A stretch of DNA of 64,000 nt from Rhodothermaceae bacterium. Lineage in GTDB: Bacteria > Bacteroidota > Rhodothermia > Rhodothermales > Bin80. The position numbers were made by a program, and so were the translations under genes. Below the pieces are notes generated by a model. That model ran no database searches. It worked only from the letters and a program-made list of their open reading frames with translations, and was not told where the DNA came from. Location: assembly GCA_009841335.1 (NCBI GenBank), contig VXLY01000067.1:1-64000 (forward strand), in the 5' to 3' direction. Of the stretch, positions 46,461 to 55,355 are shown in pieces (position 1 is the stretch's first letter; each line of letters begins with the position of its first letter).

Positions 46461-46506
46461 TGTTAGCAAGGCGCTCTGGCTGCACAGGGCAGAGCGCCTT
46501 GCAACA
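46461..46506 (+). terminator. Very strong intergenic hairpin without U-tract
   Basis: GCAAGGCGCTCTG (46466-46478) and CAGAGCGCCTTGC (46490-46502) pair perfectly, and TGTT/AACA (46461-46464, 46503-46506) extend the stem past one bulged A. No U-tract follows, so it is less likely an intrinsic terminator than a stability element between the secreted-protein and PorV genes. Confidence 0.7.
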
Positions 46507-46532
46507 CGCAACCCTATAAGACAAACGATGCA

Positions 46533-47600
46533 ATGAAAAAGCACTACTTCTTTTCAATACTGACGGTCGCCGCACTCCTGCTTGGCAGTGCTTCGATTAC
46601 ATATGGTCAGGCAGGCCTAACCCCGGATACTGAGGTGGAAACGGACAAGCGCGCCCAGACCGGAATGAAATTCCTGAGCACATCGGTGGATGCCCGCGCT
46701 TCTGCTATTGGTTCAGCGCTGACTGCCGAGATGGTCGGTTCTTCGACTTCAATGTTCTACAATCCTGCGAGTATGGGCTTCATGGTGGGGCGTATGCATG
46801 CAGCTGCAACCAGTATGAGCTTTATCGCAGATATCGGCTATACACAGGCCAGTATTGCGTTCCGTCCTGGTTCAGGGGGCAACTTTGGTGTAGTTGGTGT
46901 ATCACTGGTTTCGGTGGATTATGGCGACTTCAACTATAACGTTCGTGCCAACAATGAAGATGGATTTGTGCAGTTGGGAACCTATCAACCCACGGCCATG
47001 GCTGTGGGCCTGGGGTACGCCAGATCATTTGGTGACCGTTTCTCGGCGGGCGCCAACGTTAAGCTCGTTTTCCAGGATCTAGGTTCAGGATTTGCGACTT
47101 CCCAGGAATTTGATACCGGGGCTGTTACTACAACAGAGGACTACAGCGCACAGACAGTAGCATTTGATTTCGGTATTGTGTATGCCACCGGGTTTGAGAG
47201 CTTGGTTATCGGAATGAGCGCGCGTAACTTTGCCCAGGAGCAAACCTATGTGCGGGAAAGGTTTGAGTTGCCGCTGACCTTCCAGATCGGAATGTCAATG
47301 AACTTGGTTGACCTTACCTCCATGGATCCAGACATGCACAGCATTCAGCTTCATGTCGATGCCCAGCGTCCCAGAGACTTTTCTGAGCATGTTCGTTTCG
47401 GAGTGGAATACACACTTATGGATATAGTGTCCATTCGAGGTGGGTTTGAGCAACTGGGCGTGAGCGAAGAGCAGGGATTGAGTGCTGGCGCCGGACTTCG
47501 GTATGAGTTCGGAAACGTCCGTGTTGGGGCAGACTACGCATATACCCAGTTTGGTGTCTTCGGCACGGTGAACCGCATTGGCCTCCAGATTGGTCTCTAA
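46533..47600 (+). CDS. PorV/PorQ-family outer-membrane beta-barrel protein
   Basis: A 355-residue protein with a signal peptide (MKKHYFFSILTVAALLLGSASITYGQ) and the PorV/PorQ family pattern: GMKFLSTSVDARASAIGSALTA, SMFYNPASMGFM, IADIGYTQASIAF, NFGVVGVSLVSVDYG, then paired strands and a final closing strand, VRVGADYAYTQFGVFG. PorV helps release and attach type IX secretion substrates in Bacteroidota; other members are FadL-like barrels. It is the third gene of the receptor operon and is followed by a classical terminator. Confidence 0.85.
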   Translation: MKKHYFFSILTVAALLLGSASITYGQAGLTPDTEVETDKRAQTGMKFLSTSVDARASAIGSALTAEMVGSSTSMFYNPASMGFMVGRMHAAATSMSFIADIGYTQASIAFRPGSGGNFGVVGVSLVSVDYGDFNYNVRANNEDGFVQLGTYQPTAMAVGLGYARSFGDRFSAGANVKLVFQDLGSGFATSQEFDTGAVTTTEDYSAQTVAFDFGIVYATGFESLVIGMSARNFAQEQTYVRERFELPLTFQIGMSMNLVDLTSMDPDMHSIQLHVDAQRPRDFSEHVRFGVEYTLMDIVSIRGGFEQLGVSEEQGLSAGAGLRYEFGNVRVGADYAYTQFGVFGTVNRIGLQIGL

Positions 47601-47619
47601 AACGAAAAATCAATTCATT

Positions 47620-47686
47620 CCTGAGTAACTAGTATTCAGGTTAATAGCGGAGAATTGGGGTTATGCTCCAATTCTCCGCTTTTTTC
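47620..47686 (+). terminator. Tandem hairpins ending in a classical intrinsic terminator
   Basis: The first hairpin is CCTGAGTA/TATTCAGG (47620-47640, one G-T pair). The second is a perfect 13-bp stem, AGCGGAGAATTGG (47646-47658) with CCAATTCTCCGCT (47668-47680), followed directly by TTTTTT. It ends the receptor operon. Only 5 bases separate its T-run from the next gene's ATG at 47692. Confidence 0.9.
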
Positions 47687-47691
47687 TAGAG

Positions 47692-49407
47692 ATGAGATAT
47701 TCGGTCGACCACGTACTCATCTGTGGAGTGGCTTGTGTGATTGCGGCATTGTCTGGATGTGAGAACGCTCCGCCCCCCGAGCTCTCCGACAAACCCATTG
47801 GTTTCACCGAGGTCACCGCCGACGCGGGCCTTGGAGCCTTCCGACATGATAACGGTGCGGATGGAAAGAAATACTACGCGGAGCAAATGGGGTCAGGTGC
47901 AGGATTTATTGACTATGACGGCGATGGCTGGCTAGACATCTTGCTTCTGGGCGGCGGGTACTGGGATCGCGCCCCGCATGCGTGGTACCAATCATTTTGG
48001 ATGTATCGCAATATGGGGGATGGCACATTTGAGGAGGTAACGGACGAGGTGGGCTTGGGGCAACTTTATGCCTTCACGCTTGGCGTGGCAACAGCTGACT
48101 TCGACAATGACGGAGACCAGGATATTCTGGTGACGAATCTCAATGAAAACATGCTCTTGGAAAACAAGGGCGGTGTGTTTGAACACATAAAATCGAGTCT
48201 AGGCTTCCACGATGAATGGAGTAGCTCAGCGCTGTGGATAGATACTAATCGTGATGGATGGCTGGATGTTTACGTAGGCAATTACGCAGACTGGAGCCCG
48301 ACGCGCGACAAGTTCTGCCCCGAGGGGGGTATGGTTAAGCTCTACTGCGTTCCCGCGGATTATGAGGGCATATCCAGTCGGTACTTTGAAGCCAGGGGTG
48401 ATGGCGTGTTCGTTGAGCGAACGCACGAGGCCGGTATTTACCACCCGCTGGGAAAGGCCCTTGGTATGGCAGAGTGGGATTTCGATCGTGATGGCTGGCC
48501 CGACTTTGTTGTGGCTAATGATGGTGAAGGAGACCTGCTGTTCATGAACAATCAGGACGGCACATATTCCGAGCGAGGGGTACAGAGTGGGATCGCTTTC
48601 AGTGAGCATGGGGAGGCCCGTGCAGGAATGGGTATTGATATTGGGGTGATGGATGAAACCGGAGAACCATCAGTTTTTGTGGGTAACTTTTCCACGGAAA
48701 TGATCGGTGTGTACCGTTATTTGGGCAACGGGCTGTTTAGCGATCGCGCGGCCAGGTCCCGTATTGGTCAACCGAGCCTGAATACGCTCACCTTCGGATT
48801 AATGGTGCTCGATGTCGACCTGGATGGCGACCTGGACTTGTTTGTTGCAAACGGACACGTATATCCAGATCGGTTGGTAGGGCAGGATAAGATTACCTAT
48901 GAACAGCGGGCACAGTTGTTCGAGAACGTTGGCAGCGGATTCTTTGAAGAGGTCTCCCCTTCAACGACGCCACCTCTGGAGATAGAAATGGTTGCTCGAG
49001 GTGCGGCCTACGGAGATTATGACCGTGATGGTGACCCGGATATCTTGATCGTCGAGAACGGCGGTCCGGCGCGTTTATGGCGCAATGATGTGACTGGGCG
49101 GAATTGGTTACGCGTTACTGTTACGGGGACCGAGGGGAATCGCGATGCCTTTGGTACTCACGTCCGCGTGTATGCGGGAGATCGGATTCAGGAGCGTCGC
49201 ATTCGTTCGGGGTCCAGTTATCTCTCCCAAAATGAGGTGGTTGCTACATTTGGCTTGATGGATAGTCAGGCAATTGACAGCGTTCGTGTGGATTGGGCCG
49301 CCGGAGGCTCCCTGACACTGCAGGATGTGCCCATCAACACAGAGGTTCACGTTACTGAGGGTCAGCAGGGTTGGATCGAACGTTCGATGCCCGGGGCGGC
49401 CAAATAG
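47692..49407 (+). CDS. CRTAC1-family FG-GAP/ASPIC lipoprotein, copy 1
   Basis: A 571-residue lipoprotein (lipobox LSGC, about residue 22). It opens with FTEVTADAGL and then has FG-GAP/VCBS repeats with calcium-like loops: DYDGDGWLDILLLGG, DFDNDGDQDILVTN, DTNRDGWLDVYVGN, DFDRDGWPDFVVAND, DVDLDGDLDLFVANG and DYDRDGDPDILIVENGG. The C-terminus is an ASPIC/UnbV domain (NWLRVTVTGTEGNRDAFGTHVRV, SSYLSQNE). A Cys pair lies at DKFCPEGG and KLYCVP. The fold is an integrin-like propeller; CRTAC1 members occur in Bacteroidota and planctomycetes and their role is unsettled. It is the first of three tandem paralogues. Confidence 0.9.
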   Translation: MRYSVDHVLICGVACVIAALSGCENAPPPELSDKPIGFTEVTADAGLGAFRHDNGADGKKYYAEQMGSGAGFIDYDGDGWLDILLLGGGYWDRAPHAWYQSFWMYRNMGDGTFEEVTDEVGLGQLYAFTLGVATADFDNDGDQDILVTNLNENMLLENKGGVFEHIKSSLGFHDEWSSSALWIDTNRDGWLDVYVGNYADWSPTRDKFCPEGGMVKLYCVPADYEGISSRYFEARGDGVFVERTHEAGIYHPLGKALGMAEWDFDRDGWPDFVVANDGEGDLLFMNNQDGTYSERGVQSGIAFSEHGEARAGMGIDIGVMDETGEPSVFVGNFSTEMIGVYRYLGNGLFSDRAARSRIGQPSLNTLTFGLMVLDVDLDGDLDLFVANGHVYPDRLVGQDKITYEQRAQLFENVGSGFFEEVSPSTTPPLEIEMVARGAAYGDYDRDGDPDILIVENGGPARLWRNDVTGRNWLRVTVTGTEGNRDAFGTHVRVYAGDRIQERRIRSGSSYLSQNEVVATFGLMDSQAIDSVRVDWAAGGSLTLQDVPINTEVHVTEGQQGWIERSMPGAAK

Positions 49408-49409
49408 CG

Positions 49410-51074
49410 ATGCGGAACTCAGGCTTGCTTTTTTTGTGTTTATTGTTTCTCGTCGGATGTGCAACCCGGCCATCGGAGGACTCAGATGACACGGGTCACC
49501 TGTTTACTGATGTGACAGAACAGGCAGGACTGAGCGGAGTACTGCACACGAATGGTGGTTTCGGAGATTCCTGGGCACCGGAAATAGTTGGTGCGGGTGG
49601 GGCGTTTATTGATTATGACGGCGATGACCAGCAGGATATTCTTGTAGTTACCGGCGGTGCATTCGAGGGAGAACCTCCACTTGGTGCGCATCCAGCGCTG
49701 AGACTTTTTCGCAATATGGGAAATGGAACGTTTGCTGAGGTTACGCAGCCTGCTGGTTTGGCACTCTTGCGCAGCTATAGCCTAGGGGTAACGATCGGAG
49801 ACTACGACAATGATGGGGATCAGGATATCTATGTGACAAATCTAGGCCCAGACTTGTTGTTACGTAACACTGATGGTGTATTCGAGGATGTTGGCCAGGC
49901 AGCAGGTGTGGGCGTAATAAGTGAGTGGAGTACTAGCGCAATGTTCTTTGATGCCAATCTTGATGGGCATCTAGATATCTATGTTGGAACGTATGTACAC
50001 TGGACGCCCGAAGATGATATTTACTGCAGTTTTGGTGGAAGCAAAGTTTACTGTACTCCCGAACTCTATGAGGGTATTGCGAGTCGCTACTATGAAAACC
50101 AGGGTGATGGTACGTTTACAGAAGCTACGGCAAGAGCGGGTTTCCTGACGGGTGTGGAGGCCATCCGGGATAAGACACTGGGGGTCGCGGAGATGGATGC
50201 GAACGGTGATGGGTGGCCTGACGTAGTTGTGGCTAACGACACAGAACGAGATATGCTCTTCATTAATCAGGGCAATGGTTCGTTCATTGAACGCGGAATC
50301 ACGAGTGGAATAGCCTACGATCAGCACGGCAAACCCAGGGCGGGTATGGGCATAGATGTTGGCGTCGTGGATGATTCTGGGGAGCCCTCCATATTCGTCG
50401 GAAATTTTTCGGATGAGATGGTGGGTGTATACCAGCACATGGGAGGCGGCATTTTCAGGGATCGGGCATCGGCCTCACGTATAGGGCAACCTAGCTTCAA
50501 GACATTAACTTTTGGTTTAGTGCTTTTTGACGTAGACCTGGATGCAGATTTGGATCTGTTGATTGCGAATGGACATGTGCAGACGCACATTGCACAGATT
50601 GTGGACGGTGTCACTTTTCGTCAGCGACCTCAGTTGTTCCTGAATGATGGGACAGGGATATTTGCTGAGATGCCACCAGCCGGTTTATTAGCTGAATCCT
50701 TTGTAGGGCGTGGGCTTGCCACTGGGGACTATGATCGGGATGGGGATTTAGACGTGTTAATAGTAGAAAACAATGGTCCGATACACCTCTGGCGCAATGA
50801 ATCACAGGGGCGATCATGGCTTCGGGTTGAACTCATAGGCACGGAAAGCAACCGAAATGCATATGGCGCTCAGCTCCACCTCTGGACAAATGGCCAGATG
50901 CAGGTTCGGCGCATACGCGCGGGATCAAGCTATCTTTCTCATTCAGAAACAGCAGCGTTCTTTGGATTTGACGGCACTCCAGACAGTTTGCACATACGGT
51001 GGCCAAGCGGCAAAGAATCTCGGGAACATGAATTGGGGATAAATTCCAGACTACTAATTGTAGAAGATGAGTAG
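49410..51074 (+). CDS. CRTAC1-family FG-GAP/ASPIC lipoprotein, copy 2
   Basis: About 554 residues from the ATG at 49410, with the signal LFLCLLFLVGC giving a lipobox (LVGC). The frame extends 13 codons upstream into copy 1, but the signal peptide fits this start. It has the same architecture as its neighbour: FTDVTEQAGLSGVLHTNGG, YDGDDQQDILVVTGG, DYDNDGDQDIYVTN, DANLDGHLDIYVGT, DVDLDADLDLLIANG, DYDRDGDLDVLIVENNG, then ASPIC/UnbV (SWLRVELIGTESNRNAYGAQ, AGSSYLSHSE). The Cys pair DIYCSFGG and KVYCTP is conserved. It starts 2 bases after copy 1 and overlaps copy 3 by 8 bases. Confidence 0.9.
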   Translation: MRNSGLLFLCLLFLVGCATRPSEDSDDTGHLFTDVTEQAGLSGVLHTNGGFGDSWAPEIVGAGGAFIDYDGDDQQDILVVTGGAFEGEPPLGAHPALRLFRNMGNGTFAEVTQPAGLALLRSYSLGVTIGDYDNDGDQDIYVTNLGPDLLLRNTDGVFEDVGQAAGVGVISEWSTSAMFFDANLDGHLDIYVGTYVHWTPEDDIYCSFGGSKVYCTPELYEGIASRYYENQGDGTFTEATARAGFLTGVEAIRDKTLGVAEMDANGDGWPDVVVANDTERDMLFINQGNGSFIERGITSGIAYDQHGKPRAGMGIDVGVVDDSGEPSIFVGNFSDEMVGVYQHMGGGIFRDRASASRIGQPSFKTLTFGLVLFDVDLDADLDLLIANGHVQTHIAQIVDGVTFRQRPQLFLNDGTGIFAEMPPAGLLAESFVGRGLATGDYDRDGDLDVLIVENNGPIHLWRNESQGRSWLRVELIGTESNRNAYGAQLHLWTNGQMQVRRIRAGSSYLSHSETAAFFGFDGTPDSLHIRWPSGKESREHELGINSRLLIVEDE

Positions 51075-52743
51075 TTCAAGGATTGTCAAGACCGGCCTAA
51101 TGATTGCGTTGTTCGTTTCGGCGGGCTGTGGATCCGAAACAGATGAAGAAGCTCCGGAAGTTGGCAGGCGTACGGTTGAGATCGTATTTACTGACGTAAC
51201 TGAAGAGTCGGGTTTGGGGGACTTCCAGCATGAAACAGGTGCTTTCGGAGAAAAGTGGTTTCCAGAGACAATGGGGGCAGGCGGCGGCTTCCTGGATTAT
51301 GACAGCGATGGGATTCTGGATGTATTGCTTGTTTCAGGCGGGTTTTTTTCGTCAGGAGAGCAGGTGTCGCCACCAACGCTCCGACTGTATAAGGGCATTG
51401 GAGACGGTACGTTTTCAGATGTCACACAGGAGTCTGGATTGGCAGGATTACAGGCCTACGCCTTTGGCGTTAGCGTTGCGGATTATGATAATGATACTGA
51501 TGCAGACATTTTCGTCACCGCACTGTACGAGAACCTCCTGCTTCGTAATGATGAGGGTGTATTTAGCGAAGTCAGTGCAGAAGCAGGGTTGGGAGGCTAT
51601 CGGGAGTGGAGTGCAGCCGGTGTGTTTATGGATGCAAATTTAGACGGATGGCTTGACCTTTATGTGGGAAACTATGTTGACTGGACGCCGGAAAAAGATA
51701 TTTACTGCACACGTGTCGGAGATAAGAAATCCTATTGCACACCGGAGCAGTATGAGGGGATATCAGGTCGCTTTTATGTCAACCTAGGCGACGGGACATT
51801 TGAAGAGCAATCAGACGATTTCAGGGGTTTGCCTGGAAAGACACTTGGAGCAGCCAGTTTGGACTACAACAGAGATGGGTGGTCGGATTTGATTGTGGCA
51901 AACGATACGCAACGGGATTTGCTTTTCGAAAATCAACGGGATGGGACATTCATTGAAAAAGGCATCGTAAGTGGCATTGCGTTTGATGAGACCGGGCGGG
52001 CGCGTGCCGGTATGGGACTTGATGTAGGTGTTGTAGACGAAACTGGCAGAGAAACAGTGTTTGTGGGGCATTTTTCGGGCGAGATGGTTGGTGTTTACCG
52101 TCACGCGGGTAGTGGTATTTTTATCGAACGGGCAGCCGTTTCCCAGATTGGACGTCCCAGTTTACCTACACTTACCTTCGGTCTCTTGCTTGCTGATTTT
52201 GATCTGGACGGGGATCTGGACCTTTTGACGGCGAACGGCCACATAACTGAAGATATCGGAGAGGTGGAGGAGGGCATAACTTTCCGGCAGCGGACACAAC
52301 TTTACGTGAACGAAGGGGGTGGTCTATTTTCCGAGATTGAGGCAAGTGGCGCTCTGGCAGAACATATGGTAGCCCGGGGCGCAGCCTGGGCGGATTATGA
52401 TATGGATGGAGATCCAGACGTGCTTATCAGTGAGAATGGAGGGCCTGCTCGCCTCTGGCGCAATGACACGCAGCCCGGTAGTTCATTAATCGTTCAATTG
52501 ACAGGTAACAGCAGTAATCGCGATGGCATTGGCAGTCGCGTCCGTGTGAAAACAGATCAGGGATGGCAGGAGCGTTATGTGAGAGGAGGCGCAAGCTATC
52601 TTTCGCAAAACCAGCAATGGCCGCTTTTTGGGCTTGGGTTGTCTGCTGTTGCTGATTCCTTGGAGGTATATTGGCCTGATGGTACTTTGACTGTACGAGA
52701 GGCAGTACCAGCAGGAGTGATCAAATTAACTGAAGAATCATAG
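51067..52743 (+). CDS. CRTAC1-family FG-GAP/ASPIC lipoprotein, copy 3
   Basis: A 558-residue lipoprotein (LFVSAGC, lipobox SAGC) with the same repeat-and-ASPIC plan: FTDVTEESGLGDFQHETG, DYDSDGILDVLLVSGG, DYDNDTDADIFVTA, DANLDGWLDLYVGN, DYNRDGWSDLIVAND, DFDLDGDLDLLTANG, DYDMDGDPDVLISENGG, and SYLSQNQQWPLFGLG. The Cys pair DIYCTRVG and KSYCTP is conserved in all three. Its start overlaps copy 2 by 8 bases (ATGAGTAG), so the three are one translated unit; copy 3 is a divergent paralogue rather than a recent exact duplicate. A 157-base gap leads to the TPR lipoprotein. Confidence 0.9.
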   Translation: MSSSRIVKTGLMIALFVSAGCGSETDEEAPEVGRRTVEIVFTDVTEESGLGDFQHETGAFGEKWFPETMGAGGGFLDYDSDGILDVLLVSGGFFSSGEQVSPPTLRLYKGIGDGTFSDVTQESGLAGLQAYAFGVSVADYDNDTDADIFVTALYENLLLRNDEGVFSEVSAEAGLGGYREWSAAGVFMDANLDGWLDLYVGNYVDWTPEKDIYCTRVGDKKSYCTPEQYEGISGRFYVNLGDGTFEEQSDDFRGLPGKTLGAASLDYNRDGWSDLIVANDTQRDLLFENQRDGTFIEKGIVSGIAFDETGRARAGMGLDVGVVDETGRETVFVGHFSGEMVGVYRHAGSGIFIERAAVSQIGRPSLPTLTFGLLLADFDLDGDLDLLTANGHITEDIGEVEEGITFRQRTQLYVNEGGGLFSEIEASGALAEHMVARGAAWADYDMDGDPDVLISENGGPARLWRNDTQPGSSLIVQLTGNSSNRDGIGSRVRVKTDQGWQERYVRGGASYLSQNQQWPLFGLGLSAVADSLEVYWPDGTLTVREAVPAGVIKLTEES

Positions 52744-52900
52744 CCTATTCATAAATATCCTATTGAAACCGGATACGCGCGTCTGCATAAGCTTCTAGGA
52801 TCCACATACCAGGATAAGGCATCGGTGGGGTATGCATATAGTGCCATCGTCCGGTGGTGACCTGGTTGCGACGATTTGAAATGATTCCTTCCACGGTACA

Positions 52901-54166
52901 ATGAGAACAAGACTGCTACTGTTATTCCTGTTAGCCGCTGGCTGCTCTGAGCCAAACGGGATTGCGGAGGAGCAACGAAAGAATCTTTCTCCGTGGGTGG
53001 CCAGATACATGGTTGAAGCAGAAAATGCATTCGGGCGGGGTATTTATGAGTTGGCACTCACCTATACGGACAGCGTGGAGGCGTATTCGCCTGAATTGGC
53101 AGATCTTCATTACCTTCGCGGCAGGATATATACGCAACTCAATCGTCTAGATGTGGCACAGGCTGCCTATCAGACGGTTCTGGAGATTGATCCGGCGTAT
53201 GCCGGGGCCCGGTTTGCGATGGGATTGAACAGTTTCCGGCGTGGCAAGCTTCGCGACGCCATCAACTCCTACCTGGAGGAGGAGTCTCAGGTAGGCCCTA
53301 CAACGGCTCTATATCATGAATTGGGGCGGGCTTATGCCAAACTTGGTGTGCCAGACAGTGCCCAGATCGCGTATACTCAGGCCTTAACAATTGACCCCAA
53401 TCATGCGATGACTTACATGTGGTTGGGACAATTACTCGAGGAAACAGGAGATTTGGAGGGGGCGCTGGAAACCTCCCTGGCCGGCTTGAAACTTCGCCCC
53501 GATGACTTGGATTACCAGTACATCGTTGGCACGCAGTATTTCAGGTTGGATTCGGCTGAAGCTGCGCTTCCGTACCTGGAGCCTGTGGCCGAGAAGCGCT
53601 CATGGCATCACGGTGCACAGTTCAATCTTGGACAAGTCTACATGCGGCTTGGGCGGGAGTCTGACGCAGAGATGTATTTTGCAAGAGCCGACCAAGCGCA
53701 GCAGCTACAGCAGCGTGTTAACAAAGCGCAGAACGCCATTAACAATGATCCTGGGTCGCCAGCCAACTGGATTGAGCTTGGTAACCGGCTTCGTCAAGCT
53801 AAGAGATTTGGGCGTGCGATTGAGGCGTACAAGAATGGGTTGACCATTGACGTACCACCGGGGCTTGCGTTGTACATGCAGACTAATCTTGCAACGTTAT
53901 ATCTCGAGTGCGGGGACGCAACGGAGGCGGCCAACAGACTTGAAGCAATCCTGCGCGCGGATCCTACTTTAACTGCTGCGAGATTCAATTTAGGCGTGGC
54001 ATATGCACAGGGTGGGAGACTGGATGAAGCGCGTGCAACATGGGTAGAACTTCTCGAAATGGAGCCCACGCATGAGAATGCCTTGGCCTATCTGGAATTA
54101 CTGGACTCAACGGATCAAACTGAACATGTGGAAGCGAGCGGTACTGACTGCCTTGATACTGGCTAA
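52901..54166 (+). CDS. TPR-repeat lipoprotein downstream of the CRTAC1 array
   Basis: A 421-residue lipoprotein (signal MRTRLLLLFLLAAGC, lipobox AAGC). TPR helices are easily read: GIYELALTYTDSVEAYSP, NRLDVAQAAYQTVLEIDPAY, DSAQIAYTQALTIDPNHAM, GDLEGALETSLAGLKLRPDD and GDATEAANRLEAILRADP, closing with GRLDEARATWVELLEMEPTHENAL. CRTAC1 and TPR genes often occur together in other bacteria. Its last 41 bases overlap the start of the next gene. A role as a scaffold for the neighbouring surface lipoproteins is inferred. Confidence 0.88.
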   Translation: MRTRLLLLFLLAAGCSEPNGIAEEQRKNLSPWVARYMVEAENAFGRGIYELALTYTDSVEAYSPELADLHYLRGRIYTQLNRLDVAQAAYQTVLEIDPAYAGARFAMGLNSFRRGKLRDAINSYLEEESQVGPTTALYHELGRAYAKLGVPDSAQIAYTQALTIDPNHAMTYMWLGQLLEETGDLEGALETSLAGLKLRPDDLDYQYIVGTQYFRLDSAEAALPYLEPVAEKRSWHHGAQFNLGQVYMRLGRESDAEMYFARADQAQQLQQRVNKAQNAINNDPGSPANWIELGNRLRQAKRFGRAIEAYKNGLTIDVPPGLALYMQTNLATLYLECGDATEAANRLEAILRADPTLTAARFNLGVAYAQGGRLDEARATWVELLEMEPTHENALAYLELLDSTDQTEHVEASGTDCLDTG

Positions 54167-55355
54167 CACGGGCATTGGGGCCAAGTCCCAGTCTATGCAG
54201 GAGGGAGACTGGGTCGGACAAATCATTCACCTTACAGGTCGTTATATGGATGCGATCTACAAGGTCCGCGATACTAATGGTGAACTTCAGATTGTGCTGG
54301 AAGTAGAGGATTTTGGGCCCTTTGAATTCAATGACATCCAGGTGACGCCGGACAGCCTCTCCTTCGTGTGGGAACCCTCATTTGAGCTGCAGTGCACGCT
54401 GGCCAGACTTCCAGATAACGTATATCACGGTGTGTGTAAGGACCCATGGGGAGGGTTCGGCGGTATTGTGATGGCGCCTCCGGGTTCAAACGCGGATGAG
54501 TTGACATTGGACGAAATGACATTCAAGAGCATCGCAGGTATAGGTGATGCTGACTCGGAGGAAAAAGCTTCGATTCTAGGTCCAATGTATCCAGTGGGGC
54601 AGTCGGCGCAATTATCTAGTGGAGCTGTGAACTATGTGGATGCTGGCTCCGGTCCGATTACGGTGATACTCATTGCGGGTCTGGGAGATAATCTTACATC
54701 TTGGGAATTGCTCCATCGGGGTTTGGCTCGCGAGACGCGTGTCATAGCCTACGACCGCCCGGGTCTCGGGTTTTCAGAAGAAACCAGTATTGCGCGCACG
54801 CCTGAGCAGATGGCCACTGAACTGAACGAACTCCTTCGGAGTGCCGAGATAACCTCCCCATATCTGATTGTGGCTCATGCAGAGAGCGCCTTTACTGCAC
54901 GGCGTTTCACAGATCTGTACGGAGAGGACGTTCATGGATTGGTGCTGATTGACCCCCATCATGAGGATCAGGCAGCGCTGTGGGAGGGTTTAAATGCCCA
55001 AGGATGGCAGTCCTATTGGACGCAGTTAAAAAAATTCCAGATGATGCTCCCCGGAGGTTCCGGTCGGGAGTTTGAAGCCTATGCGGCGATCATCGATGGT
55101 GAGAGGATTCCTGGATTGGGCCCGGTACCTCAAGTCCCCACTGTGGTGATCACTGCCGGTCGTGTATCTGAGTCTCCGAGGTGGATCGGGGAGACCGAGG
55201 AGGGGCGTGAAGCATGGAATGATTTTCATGCGGACTGGGTGGAGGGAATGCCCTCGGGCAGCCGTATAATTCAGCTACAAAGTGGGCCATATATCCAGAA
55301 TGAGAAGTCAGACGAGTTAGAGGAGATCATTCGAGCGATACTCTCTGCCAGATAG
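54126..55355 (+). CDS. Exported alpha/beta-hydrolase-fold protein lacking catalytic Ser and His
   Basis: About 409 residues. It has a signal peptide (MWKRAVLTALILANTGIGAKSQ), a beta-rich N-terminal domain at about residues 25-130, and an alpha/beta-hydrolase domain. The hydrolase framework is clear (VILIAGLGDNLTSWELLHRGL, YDRPGLGFSE, DVHGLVLIDPHHEDQ). At the nucleophile elbow, where family members have GHSxGG, this protein reads LIVAHAESA, so Ser is Ala. Near the end the usual SGHYIQ is SGPYIQNEKSDE, so the catalytic His is Pro. Both changes are plain in the codons (GCT CAT GCA GAG; AGT GGG CCA TAT). It overlaps the TPR gene by 41 bases and probably has a non-catalytic role. Confidence 0.85.
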   Translation: MWKRAVLTALILANTGIGAKSQSMQEGDWVGQIIHLTGRYMDAIYKVRDTNGELQIVLEVEDFGPFEFNDIQVTPDSLSFVWEPSFELQCTLARLPDNVYHGVCKDPWGGFGGIVMAPPGSNADELTLDEMTFKSIAGIGDADSEEKASILGPMYPVGQSAQLSSGAVNYVDAGSGPITVILIAGLGDNLTSWELLHRGLARETRVIAYDRPGLGFSEETSIARTPEQMATELNELLRSAEITSPYLIVAHAESAFTARRFTDLYGEDVHGLVLIDPHHEDQAALWEGLNAQGWQSYWTQLKKFQMMLPGGSGREFEAYAAIIDGERIPGLGPVPQVPTVVITAGRVSESPRWIGETEEGREAWNDFHADWVEGMPSGSRIIQLQSGPYIQNEKSDELEEIIRAILSAR

